From assembly GCA_016124495.1 (NCBI GenBank), contig WGNP01000007.1, positions 124,001 to 188,000 on the forward strand: a stretch of DNA of 64,000 bases, written 5' to 3'. The position numbers and the translations under genes are program-made. Position 1 is the stretch's first letter; each line of letters begins with the position of its first letter. Source of the DNA: Hyphomonas sp. (GTDB lineage: Bacteria; Pseudomonadota; Alphaproteobacteria; Caulobacterales; Hyphomonadaceae). A model generated the notes under the pieces. That model ran no database searches and was not told the DNA's origin. It was given only the letters and a program-made list of their open reading frames with translations. Of the stretch, positions 1 to 8,796 are shown in pieces.

Positions 1-1373
1 AAAAGGTCGAACCGGCCGTTGTCTCGGTCAACGTCGTCTCGACCCAGGACCTCAGCGAACTCGGCGACATGGACCAGTTCTTCGAACAGTTCCGCGGCAT
101 GCCGGGACTTGAAGATTTCTTCGAGCAGCGCCGCGAGCAGCAGGAGCAGGAAACGCCGCGCACGCGCGAAGCGCGCTCACTCGGTTCCGGCTTTTTTATC
201 TCGCAGGACGGTCTGGTCGTGACCAACAACCACGTCGTCGAACGCGCCACCCAGATCCAGATCGTGATGAGCGACGGGCGCGAGATTGATGCCGAACTCG
301 TCGGCGCAGATCCGCTGACGGACCTCGCCGTCGTTCGCGTCAAGGAGCCGGGTCCCTACCCTTATGTGAAGTTCGGCTCCTCAAAGGACATCCGCAAGGG
401 TGACTGGGTAGTCGCCCTTGGCAACCCGTTCGGCCTTGGCGGCTCCGCCAGCGCCGGCATCCTGTCGGCTGATGGCCGTGAACTTGGTGCCGGAAGCCCC
501 TATACCGACTTCCTGCAGATCGATGCTCCGATCAACCGGGGCAACTCGGGCGGTCCGACCTTTGACCTCAAAGGCAACGTGATCGGCGTGAACTCGCAGA
601 TCCTGTCGCCCACCGGTGGCTCGGTCGGCATCGGCTTCGCCATTCCGGCTGAACTCGCCAAGGAAGTCACCGACACCCTGATCCAGAACGGCCGCGTCTC
701 GCGCGGCTGGCTCGGCGTCCAGATCGGCGACCTGACACCCGAATTTGCCGAAGCCCTGGGTATCGAAGACGTCAAAGGCGCCCTGATCGCGGACGTCACG
801 ACCGGTAGCCCGGCCGAACGGGCGGGGCTGAAACGCAACGACATCATCCTGTCGGTCAACGGCCAGAAGGTCACCGATTCGACCTCCACCACGCGCCTCG
901 TCGCCAAGCTGATCGCGAACACGAAAAACAAGTTCGATATCCTCCGGGACGGCAAGCCGCAGTCGATCAGCGTCACGGTCGGCGAGCGCCCGGCGGATCC
1001 GAACGCCATCAGCCCCGTTCCGGGCGGCGCCAACCCGGCAGAACCCGGGGCGCCGTCTGCGGTCCCTGGCAAAATGCTGCCGGACTTCGGCGTCCGTCTG
1101 TCCCCGATGGATGACGCCACCCGCATCGCCCTCGGGCTTCGCACCGGTGACACCGGCCTGGCGATCACCGAAGTGACGAAGGGCGGCGTGTTCGGGGAAG
1201 CCGGCTTTGAACCCGGCATCATCATCCTTGACGTCAACAGCCGGCCTGTTGCGTCGGTGGACGCCTTCGAGCGCGCCATCGCGGAAGCCAAGGCTGCCAA
1301 TCGCTCGAAGGTCCTGCTCGGCCTGCGGGTCGGACAGGTCACCAGCTACCGTACGATCGATATTCCCAAGTAA
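1..1373 (+). CDS. degP: Do/DegP-family periplasmic serine protease, 5' end cut by window
   Basis: Trypsin-fold protease with two PDZ domains that degrades or refolds damaged periplasmic proteins. The frame is open from the first bases of the window, so the start and signal peptide lie outside. The triad is visible: His in TNNHVV, Asp in DPLTDLAVV and Ser in GNSGGP. PDZ1 follows (around GWLGVQIGDL) and then a second, more divergent PDZ near the C-terminus, after a Pro/Ala-rich linker. A response regulator and a histidine kinase follow on the same strand, so the three probably form an envelope-stress unit. Family assignment is firm. Which paralogue (DegP, DegQ or DegS-like) is not settled; two PDZ domains argue against DegS. 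Confidence 0.93.
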   Translation, partial: KVEPAVVSVNVVSTQDLSELGDMDQFFEQFRGMPGLEDFFEQRREQQEQETPRTREARSLGSGFFISQDGLVVTNNHVVERATQIQIVMSDGREIDAELVGADPLTDLAVVRVKEPGPYPYVKFGSSKDIRKGDWVVALGNPFGLGGSASAGILSADGRELGAGSPYTDFLQIDAPINRGNSGGPTFDLKGNVIGVNSQILSPTGGSVGIGFAIPAELAKEVTDTLIQNGRVSRGWLGVQIGDLTPEFAEALGIEDVKGALIADVTTGSPAERAGLKRNDIILSVNGQKVTDSTSTTRLVAKLIANTKNKFDILRDGKPQSISVTVGERPADPNAISPVPGGANPAEPGAPSAVPGKMLPDFGVRLSPMDDATRIALGLRTGDTGLAITEVTKGGVFGEAGFEPGIIILDVNSRPVASVDAFERAIAEAKAANRSKVLLGLRVGQVTSYRTIDIPK

Positions 1374-1397
1374 CCCCCAACGTTTATGGAGCCCCGG

Positions 1398-2096
1398 ATG
1401 GCGGATACACTTCACCATCGCTGCCTCAGGGTCCTCGTGATCGAGGACGACCACGAGATGGCGACGTTCATCGAGAAGGTTCTCGGCGATGCGGGCCATG
1501 ACGTTGAGTGCGCCCGCGACGGCGCCGCGGGCCTCGCCCGGGCACGCGCCGAAGACTTTGACGCGCTGGTCGTGGACCGGATGCTGCCGGAGAAAGACGG
1601 GCTGACGCTGATCAGGGAATTCCGCGATGCAGGTGGCACCACTCCGGCCCTGTTCCTGTCTGCGCTTGGCGACGTCCAGAACAAGGTTCAGGGCCTCAGG
1701 GCCGGCGCCGAGGACTATCTTGGCAAGCCTTTCGTCCCGGCAGAACTCGCAGCGCGCGTCGAGGCCCTCGGTCGCCGGACGACGACCGAGCCGCAGGTCA
1801 CGACGCTCAGGGCGGGCGACCTGGAAATGAACCTGCTGACCCGCAAGGTCACCCGTTCGGGCAAGAAGATCGATCTGCAGCCACGCGAGTTTCGCCTGCT
1901 GGAGTACCTGATGCGCCATGCCGGACAGGTCGTGACCCGCACGATGCTGCTCGAAAAGGTCTGGGACTATAACTTCGATCCCCAGACCAACGTCATCGAC
2001 GTGCACGTCTCGCGCCTTCGCGCCAAGATCGACAAGGACTTCCCGGAGCCGCTGCTGCAGACGGTTCGTGGTGCGGGATACCGCCTGCAGGGCTAG
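1398..2096 (+). CDS. OmpR/PhoB-family response regulator
   Basis: Two-component transcription factor. An N-terminal receiver domain has the acidic pair in VIEDDHE and the phospho-acceptor Asp in VVDRMLPEKDG (about residue 60), with the conserved Lys in GKPF. A C-terminal winged-helix DNA-binding domain follows (PREFRLLEYLM, VIDVHVSRLR and a C-terminal GAGYRL). An ATG twelve bases upstream (1386) is in frame, but GGAG at 1388-1391 sits six bases before the ATG at 1398, which I prefer. It lies 24 bases downstream of the Do protease and just upstream of a histidine kinase, its likely partner. The target genes cannot be read from sequence. Confidence 0.92.
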   Translation: MADTLHHRCLRVLVIEDDHEMATFIEKVLGDAGHDVECARDGAAGLARARAEDFDALVVDRMLPEKDGLTLIREFRDAGGTTPALFLSALGDVQNKVQGLRAGAEDYLGKPFVPAELAARVEALGRRTTTEPQVTTLRAGDLEMNLLTRKVTRSGKKIDLQPREFRLLEYLMRHAGQVVTRTMLLEKVWDYNFDPQTNVIDVHVSRLRAKIDKDFPEPLLQTVRGAGYRLQG

Positions 2097-2129
2097 ACGG
2101 GGAACTGGGGGGCTGGCACCTAGGCGCCC

Positions 2130-3653
2130 ATGAAGCTGCCCACCCACTGGCCAGCCTGGCTCACCTGCGAGCGAATGGCGAAACTGCCCGCGAAAATCGC
2201 CGGGCAGTTTCCGCGTTTGCCGGAAGACATCCGCTTTCCGATCCCCGAACGGGTGCGCAAGGCTATGCCCGTCTTCGTGCGCACGACGACATTCAAGCTG
2301 GCCCTGCTCTACTCATTGATGATCGCCGCCTTCTCCGGCGCCTTGCTGGCTTATCTCTATTGCTCCACGGTCTATTACATCCGCGTGGAATCCGAGCGGC
2401 GGATCACGGTGGAGTTCGAGCAACTTGCGAACGCTTACTATACCGGCGGCATGGAACGTCTCAGCCAGTCCGTGTTCGAACGGATGACGCTTTCGGGCTC
2501 TCCCTTCTACTACTACCTTGAAGACACATCCGGCCGGAAAATCGCCGGGCACTTTCCGCGCCTGCCGGATGACCCGCCGGAATCCGGCATGAAGACCGTG
2601 TATTTCGACTTTGAACTTCCCCAATCTGACGGCTCCAAAACGCTACGGCCCGCGGCCGGCCGGATCGTCCGCCTGCGGGACAATGGCGGCGCGCTCATGG
2701 TTGCTTTCGATACCGCGCAACAGACCGTCATCGTCGACCGTATCCAGAGCGCGATCCTGGTGGCGGCGCCGGTCGCGCTCATTCTTTCGCTGTTCGGGGG
2801 GGTGCTGATCACCCGGGGCGCAGCGCGCCGGGCAGAAGAACTCGCAAAAACAGCGGAGGCCGTAATCGGCGGCGAGCTCAGCCGGCGCGTGCCCGTGCGG
2901 GGCACGGGCGACGAATTCGACCGCCTTGCCCAGCGCATCAACGCCATGCTCGACCAGATCGGCAAGCTCGTGGAAGCCTCGCAGAATACAGGCAACGCAA
3001 TCGCCCACGACCTGCGCTCGCCGCTGACACGCCTGCGCAACCGGCTCGAGATCGCCCTCGCCAAACCGATGACGGAAGAAGCCGCAAGCACAACGCTTGG
3101 CGAAACGGTTGAAGAGGTGGACCGCGTGCTCGACACGTTCAATGCCATCCTCCGCCTTGCCCGGCTTGATGCGGGCACGGAGGGTCTGCGCGTCCGCATG
3201 GATCTCAGCGAAGTGGCGGAAGAACTCGCCGAACTGTTTGATCCGGCCTGCGAGGAAGGCGGCCTCAGCTTCCGCAGCCAGATCACCCGCAACCAGCTTG
3301 TGCTGGGCGACCGCGAACTGATCGGCCAGGCGATCTCGAACCTGATCGACAACGCCATCAAGTACACGCCGCAAGGCGGCTCGATCTCCCTCAGCGTGAC
3401 GCGCGGTCCCGAGGCGATGATCGACCTGACGGTGCTCGACACCGGCCCTGGCATTCCGGAAGTCGAGCGGCCTAAGGTGATCGAACGTTTTCACCGGCTC
3501 GATTCGGCGCGCACGCAGCCGGGTTCAGGCCTCGGGCTCTCGCTCGTCCAGTCCGTCGCGGAGCTGCATGGCGGCGAACTGGTGCTGGCAGATGGCAACG
3601 GGCCGAAGGACTGCCCCGGCCTGAAGGCGACCCTCAGGCTTCCGCGGGCTTAG
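2130..3653 (+). CDS. HAMP-domain sensor histidine kinase
   Basis: Membrane histidine kinase of 507 residues, likely partner of the regulator just upstream. It has a cytoplasmic N-terminal tail of about 50 residues, a TM helix at about 54-76, a periplasmic sensor of about 125 residues, and a second TM at about 207-228. HAMP comes next, then a dimerisation domain with the phospho-His in IAHDLRSPLTR (about residue 293). The ATPase domain has an N box (ISNLIDNAIKYTP), a G1 box (DTGPGIPE) and a G2 box (GSGLGLSLV). The 5' part carries a perfect inverted repeat (2180-2211) and a 37-bp segment repeated at 2538-2574. A later start at 2265 is therefore possible. The last 20 bases overlap the convergent ccmF end. 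Confidence 0.9.
   Translation: MKLPTHWPAWLTCERMAKLPAKIAGQFPRLPEDIRFPIPERVRKAMPVFVRTTTFKLALLYSLMIAAFSGALLAYLYCSTVYYIRVESERRITVEFEQLANAYYTGGMERLSQSVFERMTLSGSPFYYYLEDTSGRKIAGHFPRLPDDPPESGMKTVYFDFELPQSDGSKTLRPAAGRIVRLRDNGGALMVAFDTAQQTVIVDRIQSAILVAAPVALILSLFGGVLITRGAARRAEELAKTAEAVIGGELSRRVPVRGTGDEFDRLAQRINAMLDQIGKLVEASQNTGNAIAHDLRSPLTRLRNRLEIALAKPMTEEAASTTLGETVEEVDRVLDTFNAILRLARLDAGTEGLRVRMDLSEVAEELAELFDPACEEGGLSFRSQITRNQLVLGDRELIGQAISNLIDNAIKYTPQGGSISLSVTRGPEAMIDLTVLDTGPGIPEVERPKVIERFHRLDSARTQPGSGLGLSLVQSVAELHGGELVLADGNGPKDCPGLKATLRLPRA
2180..2211. repeat. Perfect 11-bp inverted repeat in 5' part of kinase gene
   Basis: Arms 2180-2190 (GAAACTGCCCG) and 2201-2211 (CGGGCAGTTTC) are perfectly complementary around a 10-base loop that can itself pair partly (CGA/TCG). 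It sits 50 bases after the proposed start codon of the histidine kinase. The right arm begins a 37-bp stretch that recurs 346 bases downstream. Function unknown; it could affect translation of the kinase mRNA. Confidence 0.6.
2192..2574. repeat. Direct repeat pair (2192-2228 and 2538-2574) inside kinase gene
   Basis: The two 37-bp copies match at 33 positions by my reading and are in the same reading frame. They encode KIAGQFPRLPED in the cytoplasmic tail and KIAGHFPRLPDD in the periplasmic sensor. Two such copies on opposite sides of a TM helix are not expected from the kinase fold. A partial duplication or gene-conversion event is the simplest reading. Confidence 0.65.
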
Positions 3654-5535
3654 CGGTACGTCTCGAAGGCCAGAGCCCGATCAATCCGGCAAGGCCGATC
3701 AGTGTGACGCCCGCAAAGAGCAGGTCAACAAGCGGATTGTAGTAGATGCGGAACACCCAGCGCGCCTCGCCGTCCACGTCGCGCTGTTCGCCCAGCGCGG
3801 CATAGAGGTCGCCCGTGCCGGTCTTGTGGATCGCGGTCTCGGTCGTCGGCATGGACGCGGCGGGATAGAAACGCTTCATCGGCGTCAGCGTGGCGGTCTG
3901 GCCGGCATTGCGCGCTGTCAGCACGGCGCGGTCGGCATACCAGTTCGGCCCTTCGATCGAGCGGACTTCATCCAGCGTGATGGTCCAGCCGGCCACTTCT
4001 CCCGAGCCACCTTCCGGCAGCGCCAGAGTGGCTTCGTAGCGGCCGGTCGTCTCGACCACTGCTCCGATCACGAACAATCCGAGGCCGACATGCGCCAGCG
4101 TCATCGACCAGACCCGCAGCGGCAGTTTGAACACGCGGCCCGGCGTGATCGCCCGGCGCTTCAGTTCCCACAGCGCCCCGCCGACGAGCCATACGCCTAC
4201 AGCAAGCCCGAACGCGGCGCCGGCCGGAATGTCGAGCGGGCCCACGCCCAGCAGAACGAACAACAGGACGAGCGCTGCCCCGCCAACTGCCCAGCGCAGC
4301 CATCCCTTCAGGTCCGCCTTGCCCCAGGCCCAGCCCTGCACGACCGGTAACAGGATCAGGATCAAGGCCAGGATCGGCACGAAGGTCAGGTTGAAGTACG
4401 GCTCGCCGACAGAAATCGTCCGGCCGAACGCTTCCGCGATCAGCGGGAACAAGGTGCCGAGGAGCACGGTCAGTGTCGCGACAATCAGGACGACATTATT
4501 CGCCATCAGAGCGCCCTCCCTGCTGAGCAGTGTCCAGGCTTTCCCGCCCTCCAGCTTAGGCGCCCGCAGGGCAAACAAACCCAGCGCAAAGCCGCCATAA
4601 ACGAGCAGGCCTGTCAGCAGCAGCGTGCCGCGTTCCGGATCCACCGCGAAGGCATGCACGGAGGTCAGCACGCCCGACCGCACGAGGAAGGCGCCGAGGA
4701 TCGAGAAAAGGAAGGCCAGCACCGCAAGCAGCGCCGTCCAGGCGGCAAAACCTTCGCGCTTCTCGGTGACCACAACCGAGTGCAGCAAGGCCGCGCCGAT
4801 CAGCCACGGCATCAGCGAGGCATTCTCAACCGGGTCCCAGAACCACCAGCCGCCCCAGCCGAGTTCGTAATAGGCCCAGTAGGATCCGAGCGCGATCCCG
4901 AATGTCAAAGGCGCAAACGCCGCGAGCGACCAGCCGCGGGCCTCCCTCGCCCACACGCGGTCTATGCGCCCTTCCATCAGGCCGGCTGCGGCAAGCGCGA
5001 ACACGAAGGAATAACCGACATAGCCGAGATAGAGCATCGGCGGATGGATCGCGAGCGCCGGGTCCTGGAGCAGCGGGTTGAGACCCGCGCCCTGGAACGG
5101 CGCAGGGTCCAGCCGGAGATACGGCGACGAGGCCAGCAGCAGGTAGGCGAGCGAGCCGGTGGCCAGAAGTCCCTGCACGCCGAGCGCGCGCGCCTCGAAC
5201 AGCTCGCGCCCCGTACGCATCATGGCCGCCGCCGCGGCGCCGAAGCCGACCGTCACCAGGCACCACATCGCCATGGAGCCCTCATGGTTTCCCCAGGCGC
5301 CGGCGATCTTGTAGACCATCGGTTTCAGCGTGTGCGAGTTGTTGGCGACCAGCGCGACCGAGAAATCCGAGGTCACGAAGGCGTTGACGATGGTCAGGAA
5401 AGACAGCGCCATCAGCCCGAAGGCCGTCACGGCGAGCAGGCCCGCCGTCCGGCGTTCTCCCCTCAGCCCGAGCACACCCTGCGCGAGTGACAGTGCGAGC
5501 GCGAGAAAGGCCGCGAAGTGGCCGGCTTCGATCAT
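3634..5535 (-). CDS. ccmF: Cytochrome c haem lyase subunit CcmF
   Basis: Polytopic inner-membrane protein of 633 residues (typical about 650) that takes haem from holo-CcmE and helps attach it to CxxCH motifs of apocytochromes c in the periplasm. The tryptophan-rich WWD signature is clear at about residues 226-244 (GWGGWWFWDPVENAS), with flanking conserved His in WGNHEG and HPPMLYLG. More than ten hydrophobic segments are visible. Its ATG overlaps the ccmE stop (ATGA), so the two are translationally coupled. The usual next gene, ccmH, is not downstream; instead the end runs 20 bases into a convergent kinase gene. Confidence 0.95.
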   Translation of the reverse strand: MIEAGHFAAFLALALSLAQGVLGLRGERRTAGLLAVTAFGLMALSFLTIVNAFVTSDFSVALVANNSHTLKPMVYKIAGAWGNHEGSMAMWCLVTVGFGAAAAAMMRTGRELFEARALGVQGLLATGSLAYLLLASSPYLRLDPAPFQGAGLNPLLQDPALAIHPPMLYLGYVGYSFVFALAAAGLMEGRIDRVWAREARGWSLAAFAPLTFGIALGSYWAYYELGWGGWWFWDPVENASLMPWLIGAALLHSVVVTEKREGFAAWTALLAVLAFLFSILGAFLVRSGVLTSVHAFAVDPERGTLLLTGLLVYGGFALGLFALRAPKLEGGKAWTLLSREGALMANNVVLIVATLTVLLGTLFPLIAEAFGRTISVGEPYFNLTFVPILALILILLPVVQGWAWGKADLKGWLRWAVGGAALVLLFVLLGVGPLDIPAGAAFGLAVGVWLVGGALWELKRRAITPGRVFKLPLRVWSMTLAHVGLGLFVIGAVVETTGRYEATLALPEGGSGEVAGWTITLDEVRSIEGPNWYADRAVLTARNAGQTATLTPMKRFYPAASMPTTETAIHKTGTGDLYAALGEQRDVDGEARWVFRIYYNPLVDLLFAGVTLIGLAGLIGLWPSRRTAKPAEA

Positions 5536-5957
5536 CCGCCCGCCTCGAGCGGTTTGAGCTCGCGCGGCTGGTAATTCTCATCATGCTTGGCGAGCAGCTG
5601 CCTGGCCGTGAATGTGCCGGCCTGGTCAAACGAACCCGTCGCGACGACGCCCTGCCCTTCGCGGAAAAGATCTGGTGCGACGCCCGTGAAGCGCACAGTG
5701 ATCGTGCTGGGGCTGTTGTCGATCACGGTGAACTGCATCGTTGCTCCGTCGTCGGCATAGGTCAGGGTGCCAGGCTCGACCCAGCCGCCGACCTTCACTT
5801 CCCGCCCCGGCTGGGGCAGGCCATTTTCCGCCAGGACTTCCGGCGTGTAGAACAGGTTCGCATTCTCACGCAGCGCGAAGAAGGCCAGGACGGCCGCGCC
5901 CAGGACGAGGAGGGCAGCAATTCCAAAAGTATACAGGCGTCGGGTACGGGCTCGCAT
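5532..5957 (-). CDS. ccmE: Haem chaperone CcmE
   Basis: Periplasm-facing haem chaperone with one N-terminal TM helix (about residues 9-29) and an OB-fold. It binds haem covalently at the conserved His in LLAKHDENY (about residue 125; Tyr at 129) and hands it to CcmF. At 141 residues it is family length. I chose the ATG at 5957 because the product then begins with MRARTRRLYTFG, typical of CcmE. A TTG at 6002 would add 15 unconserved residues but leave only 9 bases to ccmI. No good Shine-Dalgarno is seen before either start, which fits expression coupled to ccmI. Confidence 0.94.
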   Translation of the reverse strand: MRARTRRLYTFGIAALLVLGAAVLAFFALRENANLFYTPEVLAENGLPQPGREVKVGGWVEPGTLTYADDGATMQFTVIDNSPSTITVRFTGVAPDLFREGQGVVATGSFDQAGTFTARQLLAKHDENYQPRELKPLEAGG

Positions 5958-6011
5958 ACAGGAAGGTATAAGGCGCACCGCCCGGTTTGGGGAGTGCGGC
6001 AATGCGACGGG

Positions 6012-6626
6012 TTACTGAGGGGGCGCGGTTGCCCCTTCCTCGCCAATCGCCTCGATCATGGCCCGGAAACGCTCGCGGCGGGGGTCGTCCTCGGGCAGCC
6101 GCGCGTAGATATACCGCATGGCCTGCTCGGCTTTCTCCTGATCGCCGGCCTGCGCGGCGCCCATGGCCGCAAACATGCCGGCGCGGACCTGGGTTTCATC
6201 CAGCTCATAGGCGCGCGCATAGAGGCGTGTTGCATCCGGACCGACCGTGCCGCCGCTGAGCTCCACGAGCACATCCGACAGCGCCACAAGCGCCGGGACG
6301 TAATCGGAATTGCGCCGGAGCGCCGACTGGTAAGCCCGAAGTGCATCCTGGGGCCTGCCCTGCGCGCGCAGCATCTCTCCGATGAAGAAATGCGGCTCGG
6401 GCGCGTCCGGCTGATCCTTCACCGCCTGCTCGAGGCGTGACAGCAGCTCGGCCGGCGAAAGGGACTGGGGATCGGTCGCGACCTTCTCGGCCAGCGCGGC
6501 CTGGCGCAGGCTCATCGGCTGGTCGCCCGCGCCGGGCTTTCCTACCAGCACATACCCGGCCACGCCCACGGCGAGGCAGGCACCGAGGACGGCGAGGCTG
6601 GTGCGGGACACTGGCAAGGACGTCAT
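6012..6626 (-). CDS. ccmI: CcmI-like TPR protein (cytochrome c biogenesis)
   Basis: Protein of 204 residues with an N-terminal membrane anchor (about residues 8-28) and TPR-like helices (around PEPHFFIGEMLRAQGRPQDA and the following repeat). It matches the periplasmic TPR part of CcmI/CycH, which presents apocytochrome c to the ligation complex. It is much shorter than full CcmI and lacks the cytoplasmic two-TM module. The position directly before ccmE and ccmF supports the call. Its ATG overlaps the upstream kinase stop by four bases. Confidence 0.8.
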   Translation of the reverse strand: MTSLPVSRTSLAVLGACLAVGVAGYVLVGKPGAGDQPMSLRQAALAEKVATDPQSLSPAELLSRLEQAVKDQPDAPEPHFFIGEMLRAQGRPQDALRAYQSALRRNSDYVPALVALSDVLVELSGGTVGPDATRLYARAYELDETQVRAGMFAAMGAAQAGDQEKAEQAMRYIYARLPEDDPRRERFRAMIEAIGEEGATAPPQ

Positions 6627-8053
6627 GGGCGCGGGAACCTGAGAACGGCGCTGAGGCCGCCCAATGCAGCCACGCCCAGTTCAAGCTGACCCTTATGCAG
6701 TTCGGCGAGTTCCTTGACAATCGACAGACCCAGACCCGTGCCGGGAGTCGTCTCGTCAAGGCGCACGCCGCGCTTCATCGCTGCTTCGCGTTCCTCCATG
6801 CTGAGCCCTTTACCGTCATCCTGGACTTCAATCATCAGCCCCTGCGGGGTGTCGGCGATCACCACCTTAACCTCGGTTGACGCCCATTTGCAGGCGTTCT
6901 CCATCAGGTTTCCGATCATTTCCTCGAAATCCTGCTGCTCCCCGCGGAAGACAGCGGAGGCGCTGCCTTCGACCGTCACTTCGATCCCCCTGGCATCGAA
7001 CAGGCGATTGAGCAGCCGCGCGAGCCCGTCGATCACCGGACGAATGTCCGTCCGCGCACCGATGGTCTCGGCGCGCGCCGCCATGCGGGCCCGCTTGAGG
7101 TAATGCTCGACGTTCGTCTGCATCGCATCTGCCTGCCGGCGCACGACATCATCGAGCTGCGACCGGCCGGACGCTTCGTTCTTGAGCACGGCGAGCGGTG
7201 TTTTCAGCGCATGGGCGAGATTGCCGACGTGTGTCCGCGCGCGCTCGACGACCTCGCGGTTGTGTTCGATCAGCTTGTTCAACTCTTCCGTCAGCGGACG
7301 AACTTCGGCCGGGTAGTCGCCGCCCAGCTTCTGGGTGTCGCCCTCGCGCACCCGGGCAATATCTGCCTGCAGCTTTGCAAGTGGGTTGAGCGAATAGCGG
7401 ATGCCCAGCAACATGGCCGCAAACACACCGCCGAACAGCGCGATCATCGTGCCGAGCAGCAGGTTCCGAAACGCGGTTGCCGAGGCATCGTTGGGCGAAC
7501 GGTCAGCGGCCGCCAGCAGGATCAGCGGCGTCGGGCGATTCTCGATCACGATCGCCTGCGCCGCCACGCGCGAGCGCTGGTCCGCGGGGCCGGCATAGTT
7601 GCCAAACTGGGTGATGCCGGGCGCGGCCACGGCCCGCGTAACGAGTTCCGGCGTGATCGGCACGTCTTCATCCCAGAGGCTTTTCGAGCGGAAATCGCCG
7701 GCAATCGTGCCATCCGGGTGGATCCCCACGACGGCCCAGTATTGACCGGAGTACTGCGTCTGGAAGCGCACATCGCTGGGGAAGAAGTCCCGGTCAGTGC
7801 TGGTGATCCGCCCGTCCACCAGAAATGCATCCTCGCGGATCAGCTCCCGCGACAGCGTCACCAGCGTCTCCTGCAGGTCGCGCTCCAGCAGCGCGAGTGT
7901 CTGGGCCCGGTAGACCGCCGAGAGCGCCACGGCGCCGCCGATCAGGACGAGCAGGCCCCAGAGGGCCGCCGCAATGGTGATGCGGCGCGCCAGTGACACA
8001 TTCGACCAACGGTCGATCAGGCTTTTCTGGGGGGTCACACCGGCCTCGCTCAT
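6623..8053 (-). CDS. PhoQ-type sensor histidine kinase
   Basis: Histidine kinase of 476 residues. It has TM helices at about 23-46 and 199-218 flanking a periplasmic sensor of about 150 residues, then HAMP. The dimerisation helix has phospho-His in NLAHALKTPLAVL (about residue 281), and the ATPase domain has MIGNLMENACKWA, DDGKGLS and GTGLGLSIV. The ALKTPL form of the H box is that of the PhoQ-like group. The regulator gene lies 25 bases upstream, and the stop overlaps the ccmI-like start (ATGA). So this system is likely transcribed with the cytochrome c genes and may sense envelope cations, peptides or redox state; the signal is not determinable here. Confidence 0.9.
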   Translation of the reverse strand: MSEAGVTPQKSLIDRWSNVSLARRITIAAALWGLLVLIGGAVALSAVYRAQTLALLERDLQETLVTLSRELIREDAFLVDGRITSTDRDFFPSDVRFQTQYSGQYWAVVGIHPDGTIAGDFRSKSLWDEDVPITPELVTRAVAAPGITQFGNYAGPADQRSRVAAQAIVIENRPTPLILLAAADRSPNDASATAFRNLLLGTMIALFGGVFAAMLLGIRYSLNPLAKLQADIARVREGDTQKLGGDYPAEVRPLTEELNKLIEHNREVVERARTHVGNLAHALKTPLAVLKNEASGRSQLDDVVRRQADAMQTNVEHYLKRARMAARAETIGARTDIRPVIDGLARLLNRLFDARGIEVTVEGSASAVFRGEQQDFEEMIGNLMENACKWASTEVKVVIADTPQGLMIEVQDDGKGLSMEEREAAMKRGVRLDETTPGTGLGLSIVKELAELHKGQLELGVAALGGLSAVLRFPRP

Positions 8054-8078
8054 GCAGGCGGTTTAGCCCTTATTCGCG

Positions 8079-8762
8079 TCAGCCCGCAACGCGGGCCTCT
8101 TCGTCCGGGACGATCAGGCGGTAGCCAAGGCCCCGCTCGGTCTGGATCCGGTCCTGGCCGATCTTGCGGCGAAGGCGGCCGATGAAGACCTCGATCGTGT
8201 TCGAGTCGCGGTCGAAATCCTGATCATAGATATGCTCGACCAGTTCGGTGCGCGGCACGACCCGGCCCTGATGGTGCATCAGATAGGAGAGCACACGGTA
8301 CTCATGGGCCGTCAGCTTGATCGGTTCACCGTTCACGGTTGCCCTTGCGGCGCGGGTGTCGACCATCAGCTTGCCGCACTCCAGCGTCGCTGCCGAATGG
8401 CCGGTGGCCCGGCGCAGCAGGGCCCGCAGACGGGCCAGCAGTTCTTCAGTGATGAAAGGTTTGGTCAGGTAATCGTCGGCGCCGGCATCGAAGCCTGCGA
8501 CCTTCTCGCTCCACTGGTCGCGGGCGGTGAGGATAAGCACCGGGAAGGCCTTACCTTCCTTGCGCCAGGCCTTGAGCACGCTGACGCCGTCGATCTTCGG
8601 CAGGCCGAGATCGAGGATCACCGCGTCATACGGCTCGGTCTCGCCGAGGAACTGGCCATCTTCGCCATCCGCCGCAAGGTCCACCGCGTAGCCTGCCTGG
8701 GACAGCGCATCCGCCAGCTGGCGACGCAGATCCGCATCATCTTCGACGACAAGTATTCTCAT
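8079..8762 (-). CDS. OmpR/PhoP-family response regulator
   Basis: Response regulator of 227 residues. The receiver domain has VVEDDADL, the phospho-acceptor Asp in VILDLGLPKIDG (about residue 51) and Lys in LTKPF. A winged-helix effector domain follows (LTAHEYRVLSYLM, TIEVFIGRLRRKIG, RGLGYRL). It sits 25 bases upstream of its kinase and 34 bases downstream of a PepSY-domain secreted protein, an arrangement common for PhoP/PhoQ-like systems in alphaproteobacteria. It has no link by strand to the first two-component pair in this window. Confidence 0.92.
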   Translation of the reverse strand: MRILVVEDDADLRRQLADALSQAGYAVDLAADGEDGQFLGETEPYDAVILDLGLPKIDGVSVLKAWRKEGKAFPVLILTARDQWSEKVAGFDAGADDYLTKPFITEELLARLRALLRRATGHSAATLECGKLMVDTRAARATVNGEPIKLTAHEYRVLSYLMHHQGRVVPRTELVEHIYDQDFDRDSNTIEVFIGRLRRKIGQDRIQTERGLGYRLIVPDEEARVAG

Positions 8763-8796
8763 TCAGTATCGCCTTCTTATCATCTGTTCGCGTTGG

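Noticed and set aside
381-2147. Long minus-strand open frame (588 codons) under the Do protease and response regulator
   Set aside because: It is antisense to two clearly coding genes, has no recognised motif and its frame is open because of GC-rich codon bias.
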